Source: Hydractinia symbiolongicarpus (Eukaryota; Cnidaria; Hydrozoa; Anthoathecata; Hydractiniidae). From it: 64,000 nt of DNA. The notes beneath the pieces were generated by a model. That model searched no databases. It saw nothing but the letters and a program-made list of their open reading frames with translations, and was not told where the DNA came from. Each line of letters starts with the position of its first letter. Within the stretch, counting starts at the first letter, position 1. The stretch is from NCBI RefSeq assembly GCF_029227915.1, contig NC_079879.1:26974501-27038500 (forward strand), given 5' to 3'. A program made the translations under genes and the position numbers. Shown piece after piece: positions 24,410 through 35,575 of the stretch.

Positions 24410-24622
24410 TTAGTCCTTTAAACAATACCAATATTTTTTTTGGATATAGCATGGTTTCAAGTCTACAACCAAGAAAGACTTGAGGTCATTATTATTACAT
24501 TTATAGAACGGAAAGCTGAAGTTGTATAGAACAGCATAAGAACAAATCAGTATGAATAGCCACAACACACTGGAGACAAATATCAACCTTGTCCTCAGGG
24601 CGTCTCGTATTTTTTCAGACAT
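24410..24622 (-). CDS. Possible small membrane protein or first exon of one
   Basis: 70 codons starting MSEKIRDALRTRL, followed by one strong hydrophobic segment (residues ~13-35), then a short Cys-containing tail. The layout is that of a type II membrane anchor such as begins many Golgi enzymes, but no later exon was found on this strand. It may be chance. Confidence 0.25.
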   Translation of the reverse strand: MSEKIRDALRTRLIFVSSVLWLFILICSYAVLYNFSFPFYKCNNNDLKSFLVVDLKPCYIQKKYWYCLKD

Positions 24623-25256
24623 CGAAAGAACGAACCCTGGGGACGAAGTTGCTTCATATAATCCATTTTGATGATTTTATTACTTGGAAATAGGTCCCTG
24701 ATTGGAATTCTCGACGTTAAATCAGAACGAGTGTGAAAAGGTGTGATAATGTACATCGAAAAAACCCTTGATTTTTAGACATCTGTCGTGTAAAAGTTCA
24801 AAACTCTAAAAGTCCCCGAAGAGGGTACAGCGCGTCTTATTATCTGAGGGGCAGGGTCGCTGGTTTTTATAAAATAATATGTCCAAAATGAAAATGGAAA
24901 GTGAAATCGAGCAAGTCATGTCATCATCAGGGTGAACACCACATCGCATTGCATCGGCTAGACATCCGTCGCATCATAAACTACTAAAGGTTGGTTTTTT
25001 TATTTATTTACTAGGAGGCTCAAGTTGAAAAGATTTAGACAGTCCAACCTATGCGGGTAATATTCTAAGCCCTGCCCCTGGTGGGAAAAGTCTGAAAAAA
25101 CCTGAAAAATGGATTTAGTCCTAAAAAATCTGAAAAAATAATTATGTTAGAGAATTTTCATAGCAATTTGAATTTTAAGCACTATAAATGGAATCACAGT
25201 CCCGATATTTACTTGCACACGCATCTACGTGATTACATATATAATGCCCGATGCCC

Positions 25257-25322
25257 GCGCAGAAATAGAGGTAAAAATGTAAACAAACCAAGCGGAAAAG
25301 TTACCTCCATTTCTGCACGCGC
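25257..25322. repeat. Short imperfect hairpin
   Basis: GCGCAGAAATAGAGGTAA is mirrored by TTACCTCCATTTCTGC plus ACGCGC after a ~26-bp loop. Likely a tiny fold-back element. Confidence 0.7.
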
Positions 25323-25600
25323 AGGATAAACACGGCACTATGATTGAGTGTATTTAGCTAAGAAAAAAAATGAACATCTAGCTAGCTATATATAGCTACA
25401 CATTAAAACTTGAAAGATTACATTTTCTTCTTTTGATTGCAAAGTTCACTTCCATTGTTGTTTAAAGATGAGGGTGAAAAGACCTCTGACAAATGCCCAA
25501 AGTCTTGGGTTTGTTGTTTTGGTCCGAAGTAAATTTTAAATTAAAGAGACCCCTTTTCCCACATTTTTTGCATTAAGCAGTCCAGTCGATTGCGGAAAAA

Positions 25601-25715
25601 AAACTTGCCGTTTTCAGCAAGTTTTACTAGATTGTCATTTTTAGCAATTATCAAAAACTTGCTGTTTTCGGCAATTTTTACTAGATTGTCATTTTTGGCA
25701 ATACAAAGAAGTTGC
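25601..25715 (+). repeat. Two-copy tandem repeat, about 55-bp unit
   Basis: Both copies contain ACTAGATTGTCATTTTT flanked by TTGCCGTTTTC- or TTGCTGTTTTC-like words. The ORF read from the minus strand here is repeat-derived. Confidence 0.8.
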
Positions 25716-26287
25716 TGAAAACGGCAATAAACCAAATAAAAAAAATTCTTGTCTTTTAAATTTATTCTCATGAAATCATACTCATAGGAAAAGTCAGCCA
25801 TCTTTGAACTATTCGCTGGGCATGCGTGTCTTTTATGAGCGCCAATTTTGATGAGGGCGCTAAAACCTTAAAAGATTATGACATATGGGCAACCTCGACC
25901 CCCAGGTTCTTTATCCATTTTTTATAACGGGAGATACGTAATACTTTTTCGCCATCCTAATATTAAAAAGAGAAAAAAAGCCCTGGAGTCAAGGTTGTGG
26001 CATGGAAATAAATTCGAAGGAAGACATTGCATTGACGTTCCAATTTTTTTCTATAAATGACGGCTTTCGACTTGGATTTACAATACAGTTTCCAATATTT
26101 TTTGTGATTTAACAATTGAAAAGACGTAGCGTTAATCATTTTGCTTTTCAACAAACTCTTTAAGTTCCAGAAAAAAATCGACAAGTAAAGCGTGACTGTC
26201 CTTTAAATCATTTAGCAGACTATGAAATACTCCTGTGTGTGTTTGCATAAAGTTCACGAAATATATTTGTTTATGTGCACTGTACGT

Positions 26288-28650
26288 TTAAAATCGTTTT
26301 ACTTTAGCCAGCTTAGTATAATTAATCAACTCTTGGTCGAGTTGCTTTCCATTAATTGAAATAAAATCTTCCTTAAGGAGAAAGTCGGATTTTCGAATAC
26401 ATTCTCTCCATTCGTTTATTTTGTTCGTAAGCTCGTGATGCCTGTACCCCAATAAGGAAGAATTTTTAAAATCAACCATTTCGAAATGCTTTGATTTAAG
26501 CTCTTGAAGTTGGTCGTAATTTCGGCATACATTTTTCCACATATTTTCCGTTGGAACACCAGACTTCGGAATCCATCCTAAAATTAATTTTATTCTATCA
26601 TGGGACCTTTTTGAAGGAAAAGGCATGAAATATAATTTTGTTACAAACTTTGAGTATGGTATAATTGGTAATCTGACTGAACAAGTAAATATAATTTGGA
26701 CAAGATTCCATTTTGCTGGTAAAGCCTAGGAAACCCTCAACACTAAGTTCTGAATCTTGCATGTTTGCAGCTGCGCTCTGACGTACAAAACAATCAACTC
26801 TTGTAGTGATCCAAAAAAAAGATTAGCAATAACTCCCATGCCTGATGGTGATCTTTACATTTCTTTGCGACAAACTGTGCGCTATCAGTTTTGTATCCGT
26901 TTAGATAACATAGCTTGCTGAGATAGGGCTCCCAGTTTAATTTGAAGAAAGCTTTGATAGAATTCATTTCAAAGTGCCCACCAGCAGGGCTTAGTAAAAC
27001 CCAGTCAAATTCCCAATAATAGCCAACAAGCTCATTATGTTTGCTCATACTGTGTTTAACAAAAGTTTCCTTTTTGAAGTGAGACATGTTACAGATTAAA
27101 CAAGTGTATGTCTCCTTAATTATGTTAAAACACAATCGAAATGGTAAACCATCACATTCAACTATAATCCATTGGCGTTTTTTTACCACCATACCGTTCT
27201 ATTCCAACTTCATTTCCAATTTTTCTCAAAACTTCTGTACGCGTTTGGTATGAATTTGGATTCTTGTGGAATTTCAGGTGGGTGATTTGATTGTATATGC
27301 TCGTATCTCTTATTCTGTTCCCCTGTAGGTTTCTTGTGAAGTTTCTTTGTTTCAACATCTGCAATCACGCGGAGGTTTTTTGTTTTGTGGTCTTAGAAGA
27401 TTTCTTGATGGTTTTAGTTAACTGTGAATGACATATATCGCATTTTCGTTTCGTTTTTTTGGTAAAGTATCACCAATCCATTTTTTTCACAAACAATACA
27501 TATCAGGGATGATTCCCTTTCTATTTTTTCATCAATAAAATCAGTAACCGATCCTTCTGTGGTTTTTTGTTCAGCTACAACCGATTTGATATTTTTGTCG
27601 ATTATATGGTATAAGCTGTTGTAGTGCTCTTTGTCTAATTCTAAAAATACTGGATCTTCTGTGGCGCGGATCTTTCTAACCAAAGGTTTGTCTTCATACC
27701 ATTGAACTGGTTTAAGATACTTGTTTTCTTGCAGATGACCTGAGTTATCAAGAGATATCCATATGTGAGTTGTTATCATCGACGATTTTACTTTGTTTAC
27801 AACATGCCAGGTCTTTGTCCGTCAACCAATTGCTAATTGTGTCATATTATCCACCACCCTTAACAGCTCCATTCAGATCAACCACTTGTCTTGATCCTGT
27901 TTCGACGTAAGTTTGAAGATTATTTAAAAAAACAGGTAAACAATATTCCCATAATTCAGCTTGTAAATCCCCTCGATTACTTTTGAAAGAAGATAAACCT
28001 GTCTTTTGTTGGGATTAGCAACTATTCCGCATACTGTTTTATAGTTTACCAAATTTCGGTTACTTTCAACAATTGATTGATAGGTCTCATAACTGCTGAG
28101 ATAGTTTATCTGTTTGTATTTACTCTTCAATTCTGATGCATTCTTTTTTACTGAATGGTGTATTTTGTTCCCAACCAAAGAAGATATCGATGTGAGTTGT
28201 TCTTCAGTAATCAGTAAATATTGTTTTAAAGAATTTATCAATTGCATTTAAAAGAGGTTCGTTGTTATCATCTTCATCGTCGCATTTAGCGGCTTCTTCT
28301 TGAGTGATAGCAAGTCTATCTCAACCAGGACCAGCCCTAGACACACGTTTCCTCTTTAACGGGTGTTTTAGGTGCTGCAATATATACTTCACAGTTTTCA
28401 CAATGTTTTTTGAAGTCTTGAATTGTGGTGTTTGAAAGAAACTCATGCCATTCTTTTGCTGCATTTCTTACTCTTAAGGACCGCCTTGTGTTTATTACAT
28501 ACCTTTGATGGGTGAATCCCTCTATCATCCTGGCTGATATTGCAACCAAGTCGTAAAAATTCTTTAGCATAAGCCTCTTTCGGTGCTGGATAGTCTGTGT
28601 CCTTTAAGATACAATTTCCATATCAACAACGATTTTGTAAGTTTTTTTCA
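26288..28650 (-). pseudogene. Decayed copy of a large multicopy uncharacterised gene
   Basis: Five or more minus-strand ORF pieces follow each other in the order of one protein but in different frames. From the 5' side: a zinc-binding-like block with IHPSKVCNKHKAVL continuing one frame over at RVRNAAKEWHEF and HCENCEVYI; a middle block with VIEGIYKLNYGNIVY and SGSRQVVDLNGAV followed by a stop; a block ending about 27417; VECDGLPFRL leading into a C2H2-like finger (CLICNMSHF, HSMSKH); then PAGGHFEMN; and a tail to 26288. Frameshifts are visible near 28485, 27950 and 27190. From memory this order matches a multicopy family in cnidarians and molluscs with a RAG1-like N-terminal zinc region; that needs a search. 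It may be transposon-derived. Confidence 0.6.
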
Positions 28651-28747
28651 TGATCTTCACTCATTTTATACCAAAACCACGTACGTCGTTAAAAAAACGT
28701 GTATGTAAATCAATTTACATTCATTGGAGTGATTAGTGTCTGTTACA

Positions 28748-29080
28748 ATGAATTTGATTTCAGTTCTGATAAATTTATTGGTTTCGCTTGGTTCGTTAGT
28801 AAATGTTTGTCCCCCCTTTAAGAATGGAGGAAACAAATGGTTATTCTATATATATGAAAGATTTGCTTATAAATGTTTGATACATAGTTCAAACATTGCT
28901 GTTTTTGGCAATATATACAATCCAGTTACGCTCTTCCACGTGGTGAAATGCGGTGAAATTCCACATGAAAATGTTAGATGTAAGGCAAATGCAATTGGTT
29001 TTGTAAAGCAGCCACACATCAATCACACAACAGTGGCAACCAAATTTTCAGCTCATAAGTGTTATATGAAAGGGAAATGA
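28748..29080 (+). CDS. Possible small secreted cysteine-containing protein
   Basis: 110 codons from ATG at 28748. A hydrophobic N-terminus (MNLISVLINLLVSLGSLV) resembles a signal peptide; the rest has five cysteines (VCPP, YKCL, VKCG, VRCK, HKCY) and an NHT glycosylation site. AATAAA overlaps the stop (TGAAATAAAC). No family is recognised and the odd cysteine number argues against a neat disulfide fold. It may be an unspliced piece or chance. Confidence 0.35.
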   Translation: MNLISVLINLLVSLGSLVNVCPPFKNGGNKWLFYIYERFAYKCLIHSSNIAVFGNIYNPVTLFHVVKCGEIPHENVRCKANAIGFVKQPHINHTTVATKFSAHKCYMKGK

Positions 29081-29422
29081 AATAAACTTACACCAATAAT
29101 AATGTTTATCTACATGTCTAGGACTGCTTAAAGCTTACCTCCCACTTTAAAAAAAGTTTATTTGATCCTGTTTGTACATGTTTAGAATTAGTAATTTAAC
29201 ATTCATTAAGTAAAATTCGAAATAATAAAGCAAATAAAGCCACATTTTCTTGTGTTTTCAATATGCTTTCTTGATGAAATCCACTAATATGTGGGGTTTT
29301 TTTTGTTAGGGCCTAATCATGGGATGGATAACAGAAACAGTTAAAATTCTAAAAAGGGAAGATTGTTTTGTAACCATAACGTTTGTATACAATTTACTTA
29401 AAAAGTAGGATACACCGTAGAT

Positions 29423-30856
29423 ACTAAAAGTAGGAACCAACAGTAACCAACAGTAACCAGCAGTATTTCGAAGTAACCACCAGAGAACCACCAGTATTAT
29501 GAAGTAACCACCAGAGAACCACCAGTGTTATGAAGTAACCACCAGAGAACCAGCTGTTTTTTTAAGTGACCACAAGAGAACCAGCAGTTATTATTAATTT
29601 ACTCCAGATAAGGCAGCAACAGCAGCGCAAAGGTGTTGTGATTTTTATGCACAACACTTTGTGACCTTAAATACCAAATATAAATAAAAGTGCACCTAGT
29701 TCCCAGGGCTTTTTTGGATACTTTGCTCTTGCTAACCAGCTAATTTTAAGTTGTTTTACAAGGTGCAATAAATGGATTCCGCGAAGATTAATTTTCGAAA
29801 ATATGAATAAATTCGCGGAATTCGCAGTAATTAACTAACTTAAGTTATTTATTTATTTATTTCGCCTAAAGGCAATAATGGAAACAAGAAGAACAGAATG
29901 AATATAGTGTTTTCAGGATTAAAGTTCATTCCTTGAAATAAAATGTAACACGTTTCAACGAAAAAACGTTTATATTGAAAGCATAATTTTTTTACTTGAA
30001 CAGAAACCATGTCAGAAAAACAAACGTATATTTTCTGCCAGATGCCACAATGTTTCTCCACAGTATTTATTAATTCATTAGACCACAGTATTTATTAATT
30101 CATTAGAACTTTACTTTGTCTACCAAAAGAAAAAAAAGTCTCGTTTTGGACCCTCCTCCGTATAGCGAATATTTCGTTTACAATACACAAATTGCAAAAT
30201 GAAAATCCTTCGGTCAAATACATAATCAGATTAAGCGGAATAATGTTTTAGGAAGCGTTGAAGGAAGTGTGTAATCGCTGCGAAAAATAAACTAAAATTT
30301 GATATAGATTCCTCAACAGTGAATACAATGGCAGTAGAGGTATCTCTCACGCTCGATGACTTCAAACTGTCTAGTTTATTAATTTATTCAATTCATTCGA
30401 ACTTTAACTTTGTCTACCAGAACAAAAGAATGTGTCGTTTGGACCCTCCTCCGTATATTATTTTTCTTTATATTTTGTTTACAATTCAGATATTAGTTCG
30501 TTATTTATATTATTAATTTTGTTTTTGTTAATTCTCGGATGTGATTTTGAAAGCCTTCTGTCTCGACTGTTGCATAAAGCCCTAGTCACACCAGACATAA
30601 ACATTTCAGAAAAATGGGTCATGAACTGTTGTGTACATTATAAAATGTTTCACATTCGAAGCAGTGTTGCGTTTATTTCGTTTTATCTATTTAACTGGTC
30701 GTTCTTTTGTGGTTACTTAAACTGCTGCTTCTCTGTTGGTTACTTCAAAATACAGGTGGTTCTCTGGTGGTTACTTCAGAATACAGGTGGTTCTCTGGTG
30801 GTTACTTGAAAATACTGCTGGTTACTGCTGGTTACTGCTGGTTCCTACTTTTAGTA
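29423..30856. mobile_element. Fold-back element with minisatellite arms, TA-flanked
   Basis: Left end CTAAAAGTAGGAACC (from 29424) is repeated inverted at the right end (to about 30855), each next to TA, the target duplication typical of Tc1/mariner-type elements. Both arms consist of a degenerate 25-30-bp unit (AAGTAACCACCAGAGAACCA) reading inward, about 29430-29590 and 30690-30850. The interior holds a direct duplication of about 120 bp (30070-30190 and 30375-30490, sharing TTGGACCCTCCTCCGTATA). No transposase frame, so non-autonomous. Confidence 0.8.
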
Positions 30857-30984
30857 AAAGCGAGGATACACATGGAACTGTTGTAGATCTAGGTTGGCCT
30901 GTAAATGATCCAGTTGACGTCAGTTCAAAAATTCTTGATTTTATTGATAACACAATGAAGAATGACAGTGAGACTATTGCACAA

Positions 30985-31080
30985 AGATTAGATACAAAGT
31001 TGCTTGCACTATTTATTACTGATTTATTTCCAGATAGGCAATGATTTATGCAAGACAATGATCCCAAACACACAAGTAAT
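30985..31080 (+). pseudogene. Tc1/mariner transposase fragment
   Basis: One frame reads FITDLFPDRQ, a stop (31042-31044), then FMQDNDPKHTS, the strongly conserved block around the second catalytic Asp of Tc1-type transposases. Only about 30 residues remain. It sits just outside the fold-back element at 29423-30856. Confidence 0.75.
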
Positions 31081-34000
31081 TGAGCAACATATGTATTAGC
31101 TAAGTTTAAACATCGCTTGATTTATTTCGAAAACTGTTCAAACCTGGCCATGATAAGCCTTATATTACATACTGTATTTTATTCGAAAATTGTCAAAACC
31201 GAGTTTTCCTGAACTTAAGAGATCATTGTTCTTTGTTTTGAAAATATAACAATGGGTCTTAATTTATTAAAAAAAACAACACAAAACACATTTTTAGAAA
31301 ATATTGGAAAGTTTCTCGTTGAATTATAATGTTTGCCTTTTGTCCATAATAGCAAGTATAGTGTAAGTGCAGCAGGAAAATTGTGCGAGTATTTCTGGCG
31401 TACTCCTATGTGCAGTATATTCGTCATGTGCCCGTAGAGTACCCACGACAGAAATTACTCGTACCCAAAGTTAAATACTTGTGAATAGTTCTTACGATTT
31501 GCAATGTAGATATTTAGTGCATCACAAAGTTTTTAAAGCGTAAAATACCTAGTTAGAAAACAGGAAATACAGCATATTACTTTTGTTTGACACATTTGGG
31601 GGAGTAAATTTAGGCAGAATTTAGCAAACAAATTGCAGCATATTTGATATTTACCATGTTGGGTAAAAATTGAACTTTGCTATAAAGGAAAGGCCCTTTG
31701 AGACTTATCATGACATGTTTTAGTTTGCATTTGATAACCAGAATTAAATCTCAGACACCTATTATTGGCAAATTTTTAAATCACCTTGGACATCTCTTGC
31801 AGTTTTGTATGATTTTGCTATGAAACAAGACCTGAGAGGTTTAAAATGAGACTAAAACATGATTAATAAAAAATATCATAAGGAAAGCCATAAGCTTCTT
31901 AAAAGGACTGTTTGGTACAAAAATAATTTTATTATATCAACTAATTTCCCTCATGAAGTATCACCTCTGACTCGTCATTTTGCCTGAATAATTCTGCATG
32001 AATGAGAGACTTAACACACATGTTTTTCCAGACATAGAACATTGGTGACCGTTAACGAATAGACCTTACAAAAAAATCTTATCGACTTATTTTATTTTCA
32101 TTGATTATTTCTGAAGTTAATATCCCTATGTAGCAGGAAATTTGGAAATGTGTTATAAATAATTTATCAGATTTCACATGTTATGTTATTATTTGCTAAA
32201 GGCACTTTGCCTAAGATAAAAGTTGAAGATCAAAATGTATAAGAGGCCAATTTAGCGCTTGAAACCAAATTAGAGAACATATGTTTCTTTTTTATGAAAC
32301 AACTCTGAACGTAGCAAGGTCAAAAAACTTGGAACACCTTTTCCTGCAAGTCAAAAGCCCTTTTATCTTTTGTTTATCATAATTACTTTAATGATCTTTG
32401 TGAGAGCTATGTTGGGAGTGATTTAACAAAAGCTTTGCTAAAACAATACTGTAATTATTTTCTTGTGACTGCGAGTTTCATTGTTAAATGAAAACTTATT
32501 GAAAGCCGAAGTAGCTATTGTACATGCTTTTTGTCAAACTGAAAATGAAACAAACACATAGGTAAAGGCCATATTGTTGGTACACTGTCCCTTCAGTTAC
32601 ATTTTACATATATTTGAAAAAACAGATTCAATTAAGTCACTATTGTTATTGGTTATTGTTTTGCCATGGTGTGCTTATTTAAAAATAGCATAATGAAGGT
32701 CTTTTTAGAGAATTTAGTGGGCTTTTAAAAGTTACATTTTTCCATTTTAGCACATAAATTCAAAAAAAGAGTAAAAAATTGTTTTATTTAAAAAATAAAA
32801 TAAAAAGAGGTCACAAATTTTATTGGTGTTCAACTAGGGGGTCTTATGGAAACTTTTTAATTATTTGAATGTAAAATTTACTTAACCTCAGATTTTTTTG
32901 GCATTTTATGAATTAACATGATCCTGGTGCATGAATTCACCTCTCCGTTACTCTGCTGTTTTTTTAGTCGAATAACTGACTTGTGACTATTTTTTTTCTA
33001 TTTTATGACTTGTGACAATTTACGCACACAGCAACGAAATTACATGAAAATTGTTGTGACAATTGTGTACCAATTTCATGTCGCGTACATGAAACTCCGT
33101 CTGCATTAAATCAAAATTTACAAAGCCCTGTTAAGGAGCAAATCAACACTACTCTCTTGGAAGTTTTTCTTTCACTGAAAATTAGGTACTTGCCAAAGTC
33201 AATGTTTTAAAATGGAAAAGATGCTTGCTGGTACCCAACTCGCTATTTTAGATCACAACCACAACATCAACAGGGAACAGGTATATAAAAGATTGCAAGT
33301 TATATAATTTTTGATATTAAATATTCAAGTTTTAGTACGTGCTTTAATAATCTTTAGAAACACTCAGTTGAGGAAGAAGAAATTCGACAACCGCTTTTTA
33401 AGGTCGCGTATTTCATATGAAACGAAGTTTCATATTTTATAAATGTAAAAAAAGTCTCTGAAAAAAATGGCATGAAAAACCAATTTTAGTTAAAGATTAA
33501 TACCAATGCCAGGCAACATTGTGATGAAAGAAAGTAGAAAAAAATGATAATAATGATTCTGTAACATTTTTAAAAAGAATTTCCTAAGCAATTACTAAAG
33601 AAGTATTGAGTAGCACTCAGTTGTGAAATACTCATCACTTGGAAAAGTGCCTTGTTATTTTATCATTAAGTCAAGTCATTTCAGTATTACTGAATATGGT
33701 TGGAAAGGTATAAACAGATTAAAATACCTTTTAAAACGACAGAAAAAATGTCCCAATGGGGTCATTTAAAAAAAATATATTCTGGAAAAATTTGATGACG
33801 AGAAAAGAAACATCTTCTTGGCATACTGAGCTTTGATAACAATATAGACTGCATAAAAAAGCTCTTTAACCTGTTTAGCTCGTCTTTTAGAGCCATATGG
33901 CAGGCGGTAAGTGCATTGTGCTCAAAATCAAGAATTGTATGGGTGATCTTTTCTATAAACAAAAAATGTGTATGAAAGCATTGCAATTGACTATTTGGGA

Positions 34001-34639
34001 CACATTTCCAGGTGTGTAGCCTTTGATTCTTATAGTTAGTTATTATATTTTTTAGTTTGAAATAATGATCTTGCTTGAGTGATATTGGTTTTGCATGTGA
34101 TTGAAACCTAAAAATAGCATGCTTAATTCTGTTTTAGGCATGGGTAGAGGTCTGTGAGTGTGCTTGCCCCTATATTTAGATAGTTATCAGTTGGAAACCA
34201 ATGCATCCCAAGGTAAGGTAGATAAAACAAACAGAAAATTGATCCCAGAATTTCTCAATAATCACAATAAAAAGAAATTTTAATCACATTTAAGTCATAA
34301 ATTTATAGTTCTACTTCCTTAAACATGTGGATCTACAAGACACCAATCATAATCTCCATACCTTTAAACTGACACACATGATTCTGGACACCATTTTCGT
34401 CAGTATTTCACACTCGACACACACACAACAATAGTTTGACTAATTTCTAGGTTTTTTTAATATTATCAAGTCACTGATGACATTATCAATGTCCCTGTTA
34501 TGTTTGTCGCTTTAATGTTAAGTGGATTTTTTTGTGGTATTTAACTTGTTCACAATATTATAAAAATGTACAAAAAATTAAAAAATTTAAAAAATGCTGA
34601 TGTTTTGAAATCTAGTACTTGTGAAAATATGTCATACAA
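31081..34639. other. Intergenic, one possible transposon scrap
   Basis: AT-rich spacer. At about 33213-33282 a plus-strand stretch reads AILDHNHNINRE, a motif I associate with invertebrate transposon-like genes, ending at a donor-like GTATAT; a second open piece follows at 33359. Too little for a gene call. Nothing else supported. Confidence 0.5.
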
Positions 34640-35575
34640 TTAATCCCCTCCATCTATTATTTCTGCATATTGGGGATCTTCTTCAGGTTGAACTGTAAAA
34701 TTGTCCTCCAACATATTAGGTTCAATCACATCTTCACTGTCAGGTTGTAGTCTTTTGTATCTTATATTGTTTTTTCGGCAGAGGAAAATTAAAAGTAAAA
34801 CTGCAATTATTAGAATACTTAATGTGGCTATTAACAAAGTGTCTTTCCAATTAATACTGGCTGTTGTGCCAGGCTTTTGACACAGTGTTTGAGCATAAGC
34901 ACATTTTGCTGGATATGTTTCCACTCCCACACAAACTTTATATTTTGAGCATGGTTGAAAACCTTGAACCACTTTTGCATGAGCATTACCAATAAAATCT
35001 GTTTTTTGTATAACAAATGTTTGGTTATAGTTTGGTCCCACTATATTAATTTTTGGATTTGGTACTTGTACGTAGTACAAATCCACTGGATGTAATATTG
35101 TAATAACGGAAATGTCTGTACTATTACCAAATGCAAACAAGAGTTTAACTCCATGGTTCAAAAGACAGCTATATCCATTAATTAGTGGAGACCATGTTTT
35201 TAAAGTTGTGTTGTTCTCATCAACAAATTTTGTGATATTAATTGTGTTAGTTTTATTTAACCTGACTGTAAGAGTAAGCTGCCATTGGTTTTTCCCAATA
35301 AAACTTGACATTACTGACACACCTGTGTTGCATATAACTTGTTGTTTACTTCTGGTGCAGTTTGGAAACTGTATCCATTCGTGTATGTGATGCAGATCAT
35401 AAACGCGTTTGTATAAAGCTATTTTTTTACCTGTATGGGTAAATTCGCTTGGTATTGTTGTCTGAATGTAAAAAAACTTGTTTCTTACAAAGCATGTCAG
35501 CTGGGACAAATTCTCACATGTTACATCTCCAATAATGACGATGAGAATGAACAAACAGATAAACACAACTTTCAT
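34640..35575 (-). CDS. Orphan single-pass type I membrane protein
   Basis: Intronless, 311 residues. Signal peptide 1-20 (cut near VTCEN), an extracellular part with eight cysteines and about seven N-glycosylation sequons (NCT, NKT, NIT, NTT, NST and others), one membrane helix at about 244-265 (LLIATLSILIIAVLLLIFL), then a 46-residue acidic cytoplasmic tail. The membrane-proximal GFQPCSKYKVCVGVE looks like the end of a fibronectin type III-like or immunoglobulin-like fold. The tail has two tyrosines in YxxF-type contexts (YKRL beside the membrane, YAEI near the end), usable as AP-2 sorting signals or kinase sites. No family recognised; a receptor or adhesion role is inference. Start fixed by the signal peptide. 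Confidence 0.82.
   Translation of the reverse strand: MKVVFICLFILIVIIGDVTCENLSQLTCFVRNKFFYIQTTIPSEFTHTGKKIALYKRVYDLHHIHEWIQFPNCTRSKQQVICNTGVSVMSSFIGKNQWQLTLTVRLNKTNTINITKFVDENNTTLKTWSPLINGYSCLLNHGVKLLFAFGNSTDISVITILHPVDLYYVQVPNPKINIVGPNYNQTFVIQKTDFIGNAHAKVVQGFQPCSKYKVCVGVETYPAKCAYAQTLCQKPGTTASINWKDTLLIATLSILIIAVLLLIFLCRKNNIRYKRLQPDSEDVIEPNMLEDNFTVQPEEDPQYAEIIDGGD

Noticed and set aside
28748-29080. Kunitz-type or other known cysteine-rich domain in the small ORF
   Set aside because: Cysteine number and spacing do not fit any fold I know.
29407-30872. AGGATACAC flanking both sides of the fold-back element as a 9-bp target duplication
   Set aside because: The copies are offset from the element ends by different distances; the TA at each end fits better.
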